NCBI GenBank assembly: GCA_019925095.2
Contig: CM034405.1
Span: 10,488,401-10,552,400, forward strand
DNA length: 64,000 nucleotides
Source: Dendrolimus kikuchii
Lineage: Eukaryota; Arthropoda; Insecta; Lepidoptera; Lasiocampidae
Reading direction: 5' to 3'
In this document: piece after piece, positions 1 to 13,500 of the stretch
How positions within the stretch are numbered: the first letter of the stretch is position 1
Layout: each line of letters begins with the position of its first letter
Translations under genes and position numbers: made by a program
The notes under the pieces: model-generated
What the model was told of the DNA's origin: nothing
Databases searched by the model: none
Seen by the model: the letters and a program-made list of their open reading frames with translations, nothing else

Positions 1-1292
1 TCTATTAGTTTCATAATCTTTTATGATGTAATTAAAATCTCTATTGGGACTTTGATAAATCCACGTGATAAGGCTTAGAACGAATATTGGTAAAGCAACA
101 AGATTTTTCTTCATTGCAACTTTTGAAACTTTGTTGATACTTTACTAAGTATTGTAGAGTGAATTAATAATACATGCTATTTGCTAGTGCCACATTTAAC
201 ATTTCCTGTGATAGTAACATCTAAGGCTGTGATTATTATTATAACCTCGAATGTGCTTCCATCTAGTTGATATCCTTATTATAAACGAAATAAGTTAATT
301 GAAGATTTCCTATTTTTTTTAGTTTTTTCAGTCTGTGTGCGAAAAAAATGTTTATACATATATATACAATAAAATTTTAGCACACCTCCAGTGTGCTAAA
401 ATTTTATTGTATAATGTCAATTGTTTTTTAAGTGGATAGTTGTTGAATTTTATATAATTAGGATTTTTATAAATTTAGAATTATTCCTTTAAGGTTCCCC
501 TTAGACCTTCTGAAGAAAATAGAATCCTTATGAATCTGTCACTGCGTGGACTAATAAGAAGTTCCTTGATATTTTCACTTATTTTTAAATGATGTCTTCA
601 TTTATTAAAGTCGGAATATTATTAATAAAATCAGCAAGTCCATATAATTACTTCCCACTGCTTGGATCGAGCCTCCGTAATTTTATAGAGGCGGATGTCC
701 AGGTAGATTTCACATATGTGTTGTCTCGATTTGGAAGTTTCATCATAGCATTATCCTTTGCCGCCACCACGTTGTAATTGTAATATTGTGCACATTATGT
801 TAGAAATATTGCCTATGCGGTGCGTGATTTCTGGACAGTATTCCAACCCACTTTATGGAACGAGACGAAAATATTAAAAATATTATCATTAACTTATTTT
901 TAGAGTATTTTAATTAAATTGGTTCTGCTATGCTAAGAATAATGACTGCATAGGGATAAATACTTGCCTAGGCCGACCAATGCATTTGTTGCTCGTAATC
1001 CTTTAAATCTGATTTTGTTTTATTAATACTTAATTGCTTTCGTCTTAGGTAGATAATTGAGTTTAGCAGACTGACTAGCCCTGATGGGTCCTTCAGCTAA
1101 CAGATGCGACAGTGAACAAATTACATGTCAGTTTTATCATTAATAATGAGTTGTTATCATGTCCCGCCTACAAGTGCAGGGGCTCAGGAAGCTCAGTCGT
1201 GCGACCGCTGATTGCTGAGAGGGCAGCGCCGCGTGCGCAGCGCATTTCGAATACCACTATTGTTAATACGACAACCTAGAAATAATTCAAAA
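1..1292. other. Gene-free upstream stretch
   Basis: No recognisable coding sequence. It holds a perfect hairpin (363-413) and, near 780-870, a fragment resembling the body of the SINE at 6440-6716 (shared words such as CACATTA...CAGAAA and a GGTGC-GTG block). Any 5' untranslated exon of the ZIP gene should lie here or before the window, but I cannot define one. Confidence 0.5.
363..413. repeat. Perfect 23-bp-arm hairpin
   Basis: Bases 363-385 are the exact reverse complement of 391-413, separated by CTCCA. Not associated with a transposon end that I recognise. One of several such palindromes in the window. Confidence 0.85.
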
Positions 1293-1554
1293 ATGGAATC
1301 GACTTCCGACTCTGATGTTATGACTGCGAAAATAGTGACGATGGTATGCCTCTTTGGTATATCCATGATCGTCGGATGTCTACCGATGCTGATATCGTTG
1401 AAATTCAACTGGTTCACCGCCTCAAGTGATTCCAACTTGCGGTCTTCGAATCAGTTAGTCATGGGTCTATTAGCTTTTGGTGGGGGAGTTCTGTTTGCGA
1501 CGACATTCATGCACCTGCTGCCCGAAGTTGACGAAAACATTCATTTACTGCAAG
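1293..1554 (+). CDS. ZIP transporter coding exon 1
   Basis: ATG at 1293 has AAA before it. Encodes 87 residues (ending NIHLLQ) plus the first base of a GAT codon; donor is AAG|GTGAGA. Contains a [16 protein letters not shown] stretch, typical of helix 2 of ZIP1-like proteins. There are in-frame codons upstream of 1293 but no earlier ATG in that reading frame after its stop. Confidence 0.85.
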
Positions 1555-4500
1555 GTGAGAGTCACGTTCACTAATATTTGTTTAACAAATTGTTGCCCTG
1601 TTGACTTAAAATATAGCTTATGTAAATTAAAAAATATCATCTGTTGATATAAAATGACAATGAAACTAGAATACTTAATATACCTACTACATATTTACTT
1701 ATCAGTGTTTTTGAAAGGCAAAAAGTATTTTATTTTCATTATTCTAATTTGTGTTTAATTTTTGGGTCCCGCAGGCATATTGAATCCGGAATTCTAATAA
1801 ATCCGTTATGTCTGTCCGTTTAATATATGTTACAGCCATTTTGATCAAAAGTATCTATGATACTGTAAGCAAGTGTATCTATGATACTGAGTGTTTAAGA
1901 ATCAAAATTCAGCAGAAAAGTATAATGTTCTGTATCTATATATGCGGCCGAAATCGAAAAAATATAAATAATTATATTTGCCTTCCACAGAGGTAAGTGA
2001 GGCAGAAAAATCTGTATTCAGTAATACATTCGCTTTCTAAGTCGTAAAAAGTGCCTCCTTCTCATATTTTTAATAATGAAGTAAAACATCTGAAAAAAAT
2101 ATCAAAATTGTAAAGCTTAAATAATACTGCTAGGTGGGGTAGGGTATTTGATCGTCTGCATTGCAACCACCCCTGGTCTTGAGTATGCCGCCATAACAAC
2201 CGTGTTCTGTTCCGGCATTAGTTGCCAGGTTTCAGCCTCCCTTTAGAGAACGGCAGCACATTGGTAGTAGTACCTTTGCTGTTACAAATTTCCATGTGCG
2301 ATGGTAACCACTTTCCATCAAGAGGACCGTCTGTCTGTCTGCTGAACTCACGTAATAATAAAACTTCCAACCTAAATTAGTGTGGATAAGATAAATCGAA
2401 AAATATTTGAAGTTTTTGAATTTTCTTTTCGCTTTTCTAGTGCGTTTAGGGTTCTGTAGCCTGATGAAAAAAAATTAAGCGGTTCCAGTTTAAGACAACA
2501 TAGTGTACTTATAATTAAAGTAACATGTAACTAAATTCAAAAGTTTTAATTCAAACTAAATTCCACTGGAGAACCTTTTTTGTAGCTCATACCCTTTTAA
2601 GTCTACTTACTTTATATTCTTTGTAATAGGCACACGTATCCGATGTGTTTTTGACACTTACGCTATACATTGCTATACTACATACACTATTTGCTTACTT
2701 TAAAAGGTGGCCTACCTAACAAGATTTGTCCACAAAGATTATACGACACAACATTGTTTACAAATTTATTTATATACTAGGATATGCTCGCGACTTCGTC
2801 CACACTTGACTTGAAATTCCCGCGGGGTTCCCGGGATACAAAGTACGGCAGATTTTAAAAAATAATGTAAGCTATCGTTTTAGTGAAAACTGTGTTGGAA
2901 TAAGTTAATTTTGTTGCCCCCGAACAACTACAAACCGCTCCCGAGAAAAATCCCATAGGACTTTATTACTTAAAATTTGCTATCGATCAATTTAAAAACA
3001 TCATATTGGAATTCAATTATTTTAATCTAGCCATTTTAAATGATTCTCAGAATAAAAAGTAACGCAGATTTCAAGTCTAAGAATTTACTGTCGATCAGCG
3101 AAAACCGCATTGTAATCGTCCCAGTAGTTTTTACGTGAATCTCGAACAAAGAAGAGAAATCTAAAAAAATGATTTTTTTGGACTTGACTTTATGTTGTTG
3201 TTCTGAAGACCTCATAACTTTACTGGGGTTTTCGGGTCTTTCGCGAAGCAAAGGCGCTTGAGTCCGGGGTAAAAAAATGTATCGTGTTCTCCATCGTTTA
3301 TAGTGTTTTCCAGTTCCTTTTTTCAAATGGCTTAAATGTCGGTACATACCGGCATTTTTAGAATTTTATTATATTATAGATGTTGCAGTATGAAGATTTA
3401 GTATGTTGAGTCATTATTACGACTGTAATAATATTTTTCTTTCCTTTTATTATGTCGTTGTCTTATTGAGTATGCACTGTTTGCTGCAACTCCATTAATT
3501 CTTCGACTAGTAATTGTATAACTTACTTCTATATTTATTTATTTAAAAAAAAGATCCCGAGATATATAAATATGAAGATTTATGACTTCAAAAAATGTTC
3601 TCCAGTGGAATTTATTTTGAATAAAAACTTTTGAATTTTAAAAATAGGGGGAGGGGGAAAGTGGGCCATCGGAACTCACTCTTCCCATGAAACACGATTA
3701 GCACAAGGCTAATCGTACCAGCAAACTTAACGAAAAAACAAAACAAATTGTGTATTATGTAGATATAATGTCCTACACAATGTCATCATGTAACTGCGTT
3801 GCTCTAATATGTTAAATCCGCCTAGAAATATACACCGATCTGCTAAAATGGTTAGACGACACTGATTTGAAGGTTATTAGCATTTAGTTCACTATACCTA
3901 GGTAAGTAGGTATAGTGAACTAAATGCTCATATTAGTTTGTATTTTTTTTATGAATGTATAGGTTTGCGTTTGACCAGTGTCTCACCTGATGTTGAGTGA
4001 TGACGCAGTCCAGGATGGAGCACGCTTACCTAATACGCGTTACTTTAGTATCTCACAACGCCAACAATGCTCCGTATGCCGTTCCAAAAGGCGACCGCGG
4101 CCGTTATGATCGAGGCGAAAATGTGAGTCCCTTCTGGAGCGTAGCCCTAGAAGTTACCTATTCACTCGTGATTTGAAGACTTCAAGATTGTATTTATCAG
4201 TAAAACAGATTGGCAATATATTCCACTTTTTGGCAGTGCGCACCAGAACAGATGAAGCGAAACGCTTGGTTCTGACTGGTAGTGTTTCCACCATGTAACG
4301 GTGGCGCAAACCGGTGAGTTTAGTTGTCCGATGGTAAAATGGGAATAGAGGAACCAGCTTGTGCAATTTTAAGTATGTTTTGTACAATTCGTTTATTCAC
4401 GTTCAATTTTATGACTGCTTATAGTACCTATGTAACAAATACCTGCGCAATAGATGCATTTTTATATAAAAAGAAATATTGCGCTGCGTCTACTCTGGAG

Positions 4501-7500
4501 AGGCTATAAAGTTTTGTATCGGCGTATATTTCAGTTAACGGTGGGCAGTTTCCCTTACAACTTTTAGAAAAAAATATTTAACTGTCCTATTATGTATTTT
4601 ATACTAGCGTTTCATTATTACAAGATATGAATAAGGCGTATACATTAATATACAACGACATTATGGCCTACCACGAATCAGGTGATCTGTGCGGTCTGCG
4701 CATCTAGCTCACTGGAATACGGAGGTTCGAGGTTCGATTCCGTGCATGGTTCGTAATCGAGCTTAAATGAAAAATTGATTCAATCATTCAATCTTGATAA
4801 TCGATTCGAATGGAAATCAACGCGTTTCATCAACTTCAACGATACAAAAAACATTAGTTTACCGTTGAAATAACTAGGCCTTACATTTGTGAGTTTTGCT
4901 TGAGTAGGCCTCTAAGGCTATATGCCACGATTATCAATTCCGGACCCGTTCTTTACAGCTGAGTCCGGTATTGAACAATTTATCTATCGGTAAAGAAAAT
5001 AAGCCTGTGCCCCTTGCCCCCCCCTTTTCAGTAATAGAAAATAAAATTAGTAAAACGATATAGTTTATAAATAATAGGAGTTTTTATTTTTTTCAGTACT
5101 CGAATTAAGATGATGTTTATTTTGATGCTAGTCAGGCATGGTATAAAATCTCTAACTAGTTGGTGATGGTAAGACCGTATAGATATAAGTTGATGGACTT
5201 GTGTCCGCCGGGCCTCTGCGCCCGGCCTTCCACCAAAACAAGCTGCCTACGTCGATAACCAATTTGTACCATTATTTAAATTTCGATGGCGCATTAACTA
5301 TTAATGGTTTAATTTTGATAGTTTTGTATGGAGTTTATGTCAAATTTAAACCCACAGTAGGGTAAATGAACAGTCGGTAAAATATAGGAACCAGGCCTGA
5401 ATTGCCTAGATATGGTTATTACGTAAACTATAAAATATTTCTATAAATGCAATACCGGTTTTATAATCTTGGCTATATGTTGATAAATAGTAATCAATTT
5501 ATAATTTACTTAAATGCGTTGTGAAGTTATATAACTAAACTGGTTTTTATTTTTAAAATACGGCTACGTGCAATTCTTTAGTGGATACTGGATACGACTG
5601 GCCAGCAAGAAAAATATTCCATTATTGAGGAGCGAATACAGAAATCTTTGATTTTGAATAAAATGGTCAAATCCTTATTAGCGTTTTGGTCGGGTATTTA
5701 CTCTGTTCTGGGTATTTCCGGAGTGGATCCCAACCAAACTTACCCGTTATTTATCTTGATAAGGGAATCTGGAATGAAATTGGAAATGGGTTCACTTCAA
5801 AGGTACGTTTCTCTGTCTATTTATGTATAATAGTGTGATTATCGCGACTTAGCAATCACGGAATTTTTATAAGAAATAATCAAAGACATTGTTCGAATGG
5901 CTCACCCTGGCGCTGTGGCATCGCCGCACGCGACATCCTATAGAAAGAAAGATATTGAAGTACTAAGTAACTAACGGTTACGAAGTTGATGACTTCTTAT
6001 AATATATAATATTGTAGTAATGACAGTCCATAGACGTCCTACTGCTGGGCTAGGGCCTCCCATTTTTATAGGGGCACGGACAGTAGGTATGCCCGCCACA
6101 CTTATCTAAGGCGGATTGATGAGTTAGACATATCGGTGACCTCAAGCTCCAGGGGTGGAAGTGATAAATGGCATCATATCAGAAATAGCTTTGGTGAACT
6201 TGCAGCCCACCTCTCTACAACCCTTAGCCACTCACACCCATGTTGCCTCTGTCGAGTGGCGAGTCACCGTCTGCCCATTTTTCCGTGATCCATGAACATT
6301 GCGACGGGCAGACGCCATAGTCCCCATATTCCAGACCCTTAGTACCACTAGCAGTTCACCCGAATAGCCCGGTACTTTTTGTCCTCATTTCCCACAATAG
6401 TTCTGCACTGGCCGGGGCTTGTCCTTGGGTGCATAATCGCCTATATGGTGTAGACAGGGATAATCGCCGGTCAGTGTCACGCCACATTTACATTAAATTT
6501 GTCAAAGGGCCTCTACGTGTTGGCCTTTCCATGGCCCCACGCGAGCCCTCCAAATGTCATGACATACAAATAATTATAATAATATGCACATTAGGTCAGA
6601 AAACTTCCTAAGTGGTGCATGCTTTCCGCTCAGGATTCGAAACTGCGCCCTCGCCCTTTTATGTTTGAGACGCGTACGCTAGACACTAAGCTACCACGGC
6701 TTTCTCATAATAAATAAGTATTGAAGGAAATATTTTTTTGGATCTTGCATACAATAACAGTAAAATATTTAATGAAAAAAAATCACAACGGATTTTGTTA
6801 CAACCAAGTTTTGTCCATACATTAGATTCACTCGATCCTTTTTACAACTGGAAGTGAAAATTATCTCCCCATTTACCGACTTAAAATCATTCCTCAATTA
6901 CATGCATATAACATGCAAATTTGAATCCCTAAACAACCAGAAGTTTTTGAGATGTTAATAAATAAATGGTCGTCATATATTGAAGGGTTTCGTTTTTGCT
7001 ATTAGAAGTAACAATGTTTTCCATTCTAGAATCCATAGATGTTTTTCTTTTTGTCCATGGCATTTTATTCATCCTCTGGGTGCTGAACTTAGTAGTGTTT
7101 TCATTTCGCAATATTTTACTTTCGTATACGTAATTTCACTTTTTAACACAATCTATTTGTATAATAACCAAGTGCCTATAGGTACCTATAATATATTATG
7201 GTAATAATCTATTACTTTCTCTTTATACATTACGCGATTTTAACTCAAAGAATTGTGGCGGATTTTATCATTACTATAGCATCTTTAAAGTTTATTGTCA
7301 GGCTCATTAGATCAAAACTATAGATGAATAAACTTTTGTATCATTTGACATAATTGCACATCAAAGCAAAGCAAATGAGTTATTACTGTTTAAGGATAAG
7401 GTGGTGATTGGCTTAGACTAGGAATGACTTGCTCAGTAAAGATTGAAATCTGAAATAGCTTTTAAATTCTACATTTCGAGAAGGCATCACAAGTTATTCT

Positions 7501-10500
7501 TTTTTAATATAAAAAATACTGCTAAAATTACGAGTTAAATTATATTAGTAAAGATATTTTTTTAGAACCTTATTAATTTAACATCTGTGGATACGTGTTG
7601 ATTTATAGTTCTAATACTACTAGTGGTCGCCCAGTGGTCGTAAATCGACCATAATTATTAATTTAAATTATAAGGTTGAACATTATTAGGATTCTATTGT
7701 CAAAGACTATACTTCTATAATTACGGATTTCACCAAGGATACACTGTTAATTTAATTTGGCTTTATCAATAAATAAAAGAGTATATATGCGTGTGTGTGT
7801 CAAATACATGCTAGTGTGTGTAATGTTATTTTTATTGATTTAATGTATTTTATATGCGTAATTATAAAAAAATATTAGCATTCTGTACTCCCTCTCTATA
7901 TAAACTATAAATGTGCGAAATTTCATACTCCTCCGTCCGCGCAATTTTCGTAAAAAAATTTGTACCCCAAGTTTTTGCTTCACGTATTAATATAATGATG
8001 TACCTATAGGTAAAATTATAAAGTCGAAAGTAATTTTTAAGTAGGCAGTACTGTTTTGGTCTAAAAATATGTTTTAAATAATAAAATGTTCGTAGAATGT
8101 GGGTATTTTCTATATAAAAATGCAAGAGAAAATAGTTGTGGGAATATTAAAAAAGAGAGAAATTAGGGCTTTTTTCCAGTTCTTCTAGACAACTGCCATA
8201 CCTCCACGACAGTAACGTCGACAGGGAAAGCCCTATTTAGAAATTGTAATATTGAGAACTATCCAATATAGTCAATATATAGTACGCTCTTTCATCTTGT
8301 TACAGATGCCGGCGAAATTGCCGAAATGCCATTCTTCCTCGCCGGACTCATCATGTGTGGGGGTTTCTTCATGATGTACTTAATTGAAGAACTAGTCCAT
8401 CTTTACATAAATAGCAAAGAGACTAAGACCCCCGTCGATATCAGTTCTACAAGGTCGTTCAGCCATAGGCATAGCACAGCTGACGTCGAAGGATCGTCTG
8501 ATGAGCAAATGACAACAGCAGCAAAGACTAAAGAGTTAGAAAGCGTACAAAATAACGGCCATAGCCATTTGGTAGTTACTTCGAATGACGACTCTGTGGT
8601 ATCAGCGTTAAGAGGATTGTTAATTGTATTGGCTTTGTCTATACACGAATTATTTGAAGGACTAGCTGTTGGTTTGGAATCTTCTGTCGGCAACGTGTGG
8701 TAAGTGTGTTAGAATTGTAATGAAGTTCCCTATCGCACGTTACTCGGTTAATAAGATCTAATTTTTTTATTGCTGAAGCACAGCAGACAGGCTTACGGCC
8801 CAAATGTGGTGAAAAGTGGTTAAGATTACCGTCGCTTATGGGCATTATCAATACCAGAGGGGCTGCCATAGTCCTGCTGGCCTTGAAGGAGAAACTGCAA
8901 CCTGGCCACTGATGCAGGAACACAACTCAAGGTTGCTATGGCGGCATACTCTAGACCATGGGTGGTAGCCATCCAGTCGGGCAAATGCCTTACCACCTGG
9001 CGATGGGTTGTTTTGTCGCCTCTTACGACAGGCCGCCCGGTCGCAGGAATTGGTATTCTTTTACCGTTCCTGCACGCAAATAAATAATATCCATTGGTGT
9101 ATTAAACACTGTTTTGAAAATAGGCCTTGTAAACACTGTTGTTATTCGGCCGCAATTGGGCGCTGTCGCCGCTCATGTGTACATGTCTTTATATAATTTA
9201 ATATTTTTAACCGACTTGCAAAAGGAGGAGGTTCTCAAATCGAATGTATGTTTTTAACTTCGAGTAAACTTAACTTCGTGTTTTTAAAATATTATTAAGA
9301 ATTTGTAGGATGTAAATTCGAAATTGCCGTTGGAATTATCATAAAGTTTATTTGAAGTACAGACACGTAATTCACAGTTCTTACAAATCTAACCGAATAA
9401 AACAAAAGCAAACCGTTGCCGCCTACAAAAAATTACATCTCAAATGCGCGAAAACAACATTTGTTACTCCACACATTATGTCAGGGGCACTTCAAATGGT
9501 TATAAAATGTTGTATACGTATCACTCTCTTCGCTCTTGACGAGTACACAAGTTAAACGAACTCAAGCATTTTTATTTCAAAAATATCCTTATGTTATTCG
9601 TTAATCACATCAATCGCGCAAAGTCCGTCGTTATAAGATTCTCGCTCCAAAAGTACATTAGGTAAGTACGCTTCGATCGCAGTCGAAAGACGACTGACTC
9701 CTTGCTCAATTGTCCCTATCCCTTTGTACTAGACATGGCCTCGAAGCAATATGCCCCCACCATTCCTTTGAATTCTTATGGCTTCCATGAATCTCCTTGA
9801 AACACAAACAAGAGGAATTAGGTTTTTGAAAATAAATTAAAGAATATTAAGACTTTTTAGAAGACTTTTAGACTCATATTTTTATTTATTAAAGTAGTAA
9901 TTCGCTCGGAGATAATGTACGCGTGAGTTTAAATATCGATATTCCAACGTTGGATATCTGCAATTCCAAAACAAATAGCAAAATGTCAATGATTAATACT
10001 ATTTAGGGGGCCTCCATTAATTATGTGAGGCGATTTTTCGACCCTCCCTGGTGAGATATCGTGATATTGGTTCAACCCCCTCCCCATCCCCAAACTTTAC
10101 GTGAAATTTTTCAAAATGTCTAGTGTACCTGTATTGTATTTATTATAAAAAAAACAAAACATAATCTGCCTAATATTTTAAAGTAAGAAGTGCCATTATT
10201 TAATATTGCGTAGAACATAGGATAAAATTACATTGAGGTAGGTAATCTATAATATTATAAAATTGTAAATATGCCGTGTCTTTATATTGAAGGTATTTAA
10301 AAAAAAAAACTAAAATTGACTATATAAACGATGGAGAAGACGATGCAATTTTTTTAGATTTCTTGTCTGTTTCTCCGGGAGTCACGTAAAAACTACTGGG
10401 ATGATTTCGATGCGGTTTTTACTGATCATCATTGACAGCAAATTCTTAGACTTCAAATCTGTGCTTTTTTATCTCGGGAATACCGCAGGAATTTTTCTTG

Positions 10501-13500
10501 GTACGATTTAAAATTTGATTTTTTTTTCACTAAGCGATTGCAATTATGTAATAAAATGTATGTTTTTTATTCCGGGAATCTCGTGGGAGTTTTCCCAGAA
10601 GCGGTTTGTAGTTGTTCGGGTGCATAAAAATTCGCTTATTCCGTCACAGGTTTCACTAAAAGGATAACTTACATTATTTTTTAAATGCTGCGGTATTTTG
10701 TATCCAGGGAATCTCGTGGGAATTTCAGTCAAGCGTGGACGAAGTCGGGGGCATATCCTAGTTGAATAATAAAATGGTAACTACTAAATTTTATAAAATA
10801 ATATTTATTCCAGTTCAGTCTACGGAGACTTATGAACGGTTTCAAGAGTGATTGTTGGAAACATCATGTCCATGTCAATTGTAGTAAAATCATCTACTCC
10901 TTCAACCTCTGATTTAACCACTTTAAATCATTATGTCATATCATAGACAATCCGTAAGGACCGCGCTTTGCGCAATTTGCAAGCTTGTGTGTTATGCATA
11001 AAATTACGATTATTCCCCCTTTAAACATGTAATTTAATAATACATCTCATGTAATTTATGAACCTCTTATACTATGCCTAATCATTAAATTTTTATGCAA
11101 TTAAATCATTAAATTACATTATTAATTTAAATAATGTAATTTAATTATTTTAAAATTAAAAATTTAAATATTTTTTCGAATTTCTGTTAGTCTACCTAAA
11201 CTGTTACTCGTTCACGCTTCTACATTAGCGATCAATTTAAAGACATATTCATGCCAAATAAGTAAGCTTGAGTCTCTGTATAGTTTAAAAAATATCCATC
11301 CCATGGAAGAAAATCACTAGGAAAATCATTCGTCTGGAAAAGTATTCGTATAAGTAGAAATAGTAAAATTTTATAAATATCTAGGATTAACTTTCGACCA
11401 TAAACTCACCTGGGGTACACATATAGATAAGGTCTGCACCAAACTAAGAGCTATCTTAGCTAAAATGCGTATACTCAAAAATAAAATTCCATTTAAAATG
11501 AGGCTTCTACTATATACCGCCATGGTAGACTCCATAGTGTCATATGGGCTAAGCAGTTACGGAAGGACATTCAAAACATACATAAATAATATTTACACTC
11601 TTCAACTCCGTATACTAAAAGTCATCGTGTCATATAACATTAAGGTTCGATACCGGAACCAAGACAGTTTATTATTCCGACACTGTGGAGTCCTACCAAT
11701 ACAAACGAAAACAGAATATATGATACAGAATATAAGATCGATCTCAAAACAGACATTAACCATCCCACCCCACAATAACCACTATGGCAAGAACACTACA
11801 AACTACTTAATACCCAAATTAATTAATCAATTGCCCACTTCACTAAGAGAATCTTTAAATGACAAAAATATAAAACAGAAGTTAAAAAACTATTACTTAG
11901 AAATATTGCAGTGACAGCCTATTATCTGCACATACGATGTGACTAGCTAGTTACATGGGAAAATGGATGTACAAGTTTTTATTTTATTTTATTTATTTAT
12001 TATTTCCTAAAATTTGAAATTGCGAGGGTGTGTTGCATCACACGCAAACCTCATAGGTTTAAGTGGTGCCTTATTTGTATTTACGATGTAAATAAAAAAA
12101 AAACAGAATACAGAAGTAATGTTAGGCTTTGTTGTGTTGGATTTTCTTTATTTTATATATATTTCAATTATTGTAATTAATAGATTATAACAAACACTAG
12201 AAACTACGGTAACTACATGTATTGGTTATAACAAATTATAGTAATTAAGCTCTATTCCAATTTCTCACTATACGAGATAAGTGGCTTAAACTTTTCATAA
12301 AGATCTTTGTAATAATCGTCAAATTAGGTATCTACGTATAAAGATTTAGTGCTAATAACGAGTGATATTATTAGAGTTTTATCAACAAATATTATTTAGT
12401 AATATAATTTAAGGATTGGTTTTATAAAAAACAATGATAAGTATTACCCTTATCACATTCAATTGCCCAATTCGATGTACTTATTGGCAAGATAAATGTA
12501 AAATTATTAAGCTATCGACACGTAATCGGTCATTAGGTCTTTACCTATAAAATTGCCGTTTTTTATTAAATAGATTAACGTATTTTTTTTTCTATATTTT
12601 TATTTCTATTTAAAGTAATCACCTATGAAATCGATGCATCTTTGCCAACGCAGTGTCAGTTTATTGATACTCTTCTTGAAGAAATCAGCTGGACGAGAGG
12701 CAAAAAATTCTTCAAAGGCATTTTGTACTGCCTCTCTGGTATTTCATTTTATTTCCCGCCAAAAAGTTATCCAAATTGTGGAAAAACTACAAGTCTACAA
12801 GTGCAACGTCTGATGAGTACGTTGGATGACGAAGAGCTTCCAGTCCCAGCTCTTGTAACTTGGAGATCGCCTGCTGCTAGCAGTATGAGGTCGCACGTTG
12901 TCATGCGAGTGACCAAAGCTGGTCGGAGACGTGCGAGCTTTTCCATGAATGTGTTTAGTTCTTCATAGTACACATCTGCAGTAATGCTCATTCCGTTTGG
13001 TAAGAAGTTATGATGAATCACACCGGTACTAGACCACCATACAGTGACCATCACTTTTCTTGGTGTAAGTTTTCGTTTAGGGTATTGTTTAGGTGCTGAA
13101 CCAGGATCTAACCAACTTGCAGAGCACTTGCGATTGTCAAACAGAATCCATTTTTCGTCGTAGGTAACAATGCGGTTCAAAATTCCTTCGTTTATGTGCC
13201 TGTCGACTTGTCAGTGTAAGGCATATCCCAACGCGTACTTCACGCTGGCGATCATTGAATTCGTGGGGCACCCATTTGTCAAGATTTTTTACCTTGCCAA
13301 TTTGACCAATATTGTTTTGACGCTAACGTCGTAAGCTGCTTCTAGTTCAGCCGTAGATGGAGTATCATCAGCTTCCACAATCGCCTTTAATTCGTCATTG
13401 TCGATCAGTTTTCGGACGACCACGAGGTTAATTTTTCAGGTCAAAATTTCCAGAATGGAAGCGGGCACACCAATAATAGGTGGAGCGTTCGTTTGTAGTG

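Larger units (their letters stand above)
1555..8305. other. ZIP intron 1, repeat-filled
   Basis: 6.75 kb with no host exon that I can see. Contains repeat copies near 2139-2346, 2776-3170 and 3635-3725, a hairpin (3879-3928), a LINE tail (3970-4387), a tRNA-like SINE head (4682-4760), a repeat near 5320-5400, a lepidopteran repeat at 6010-6420, a SINE (6440-6716) and a further repeat near 7862-8010. A (GT)n run lies near 7790-7820. Confidence 0.6.

Noticed and set aside
4682..4760. Functional tRNA gene (A- and B-box-like words)
   Set aside because: Box spacing is too short and no acceptor, D or anticodon arm can be formed. The same holds for 6620-6716 and 31240-31312, which are SINE heads.
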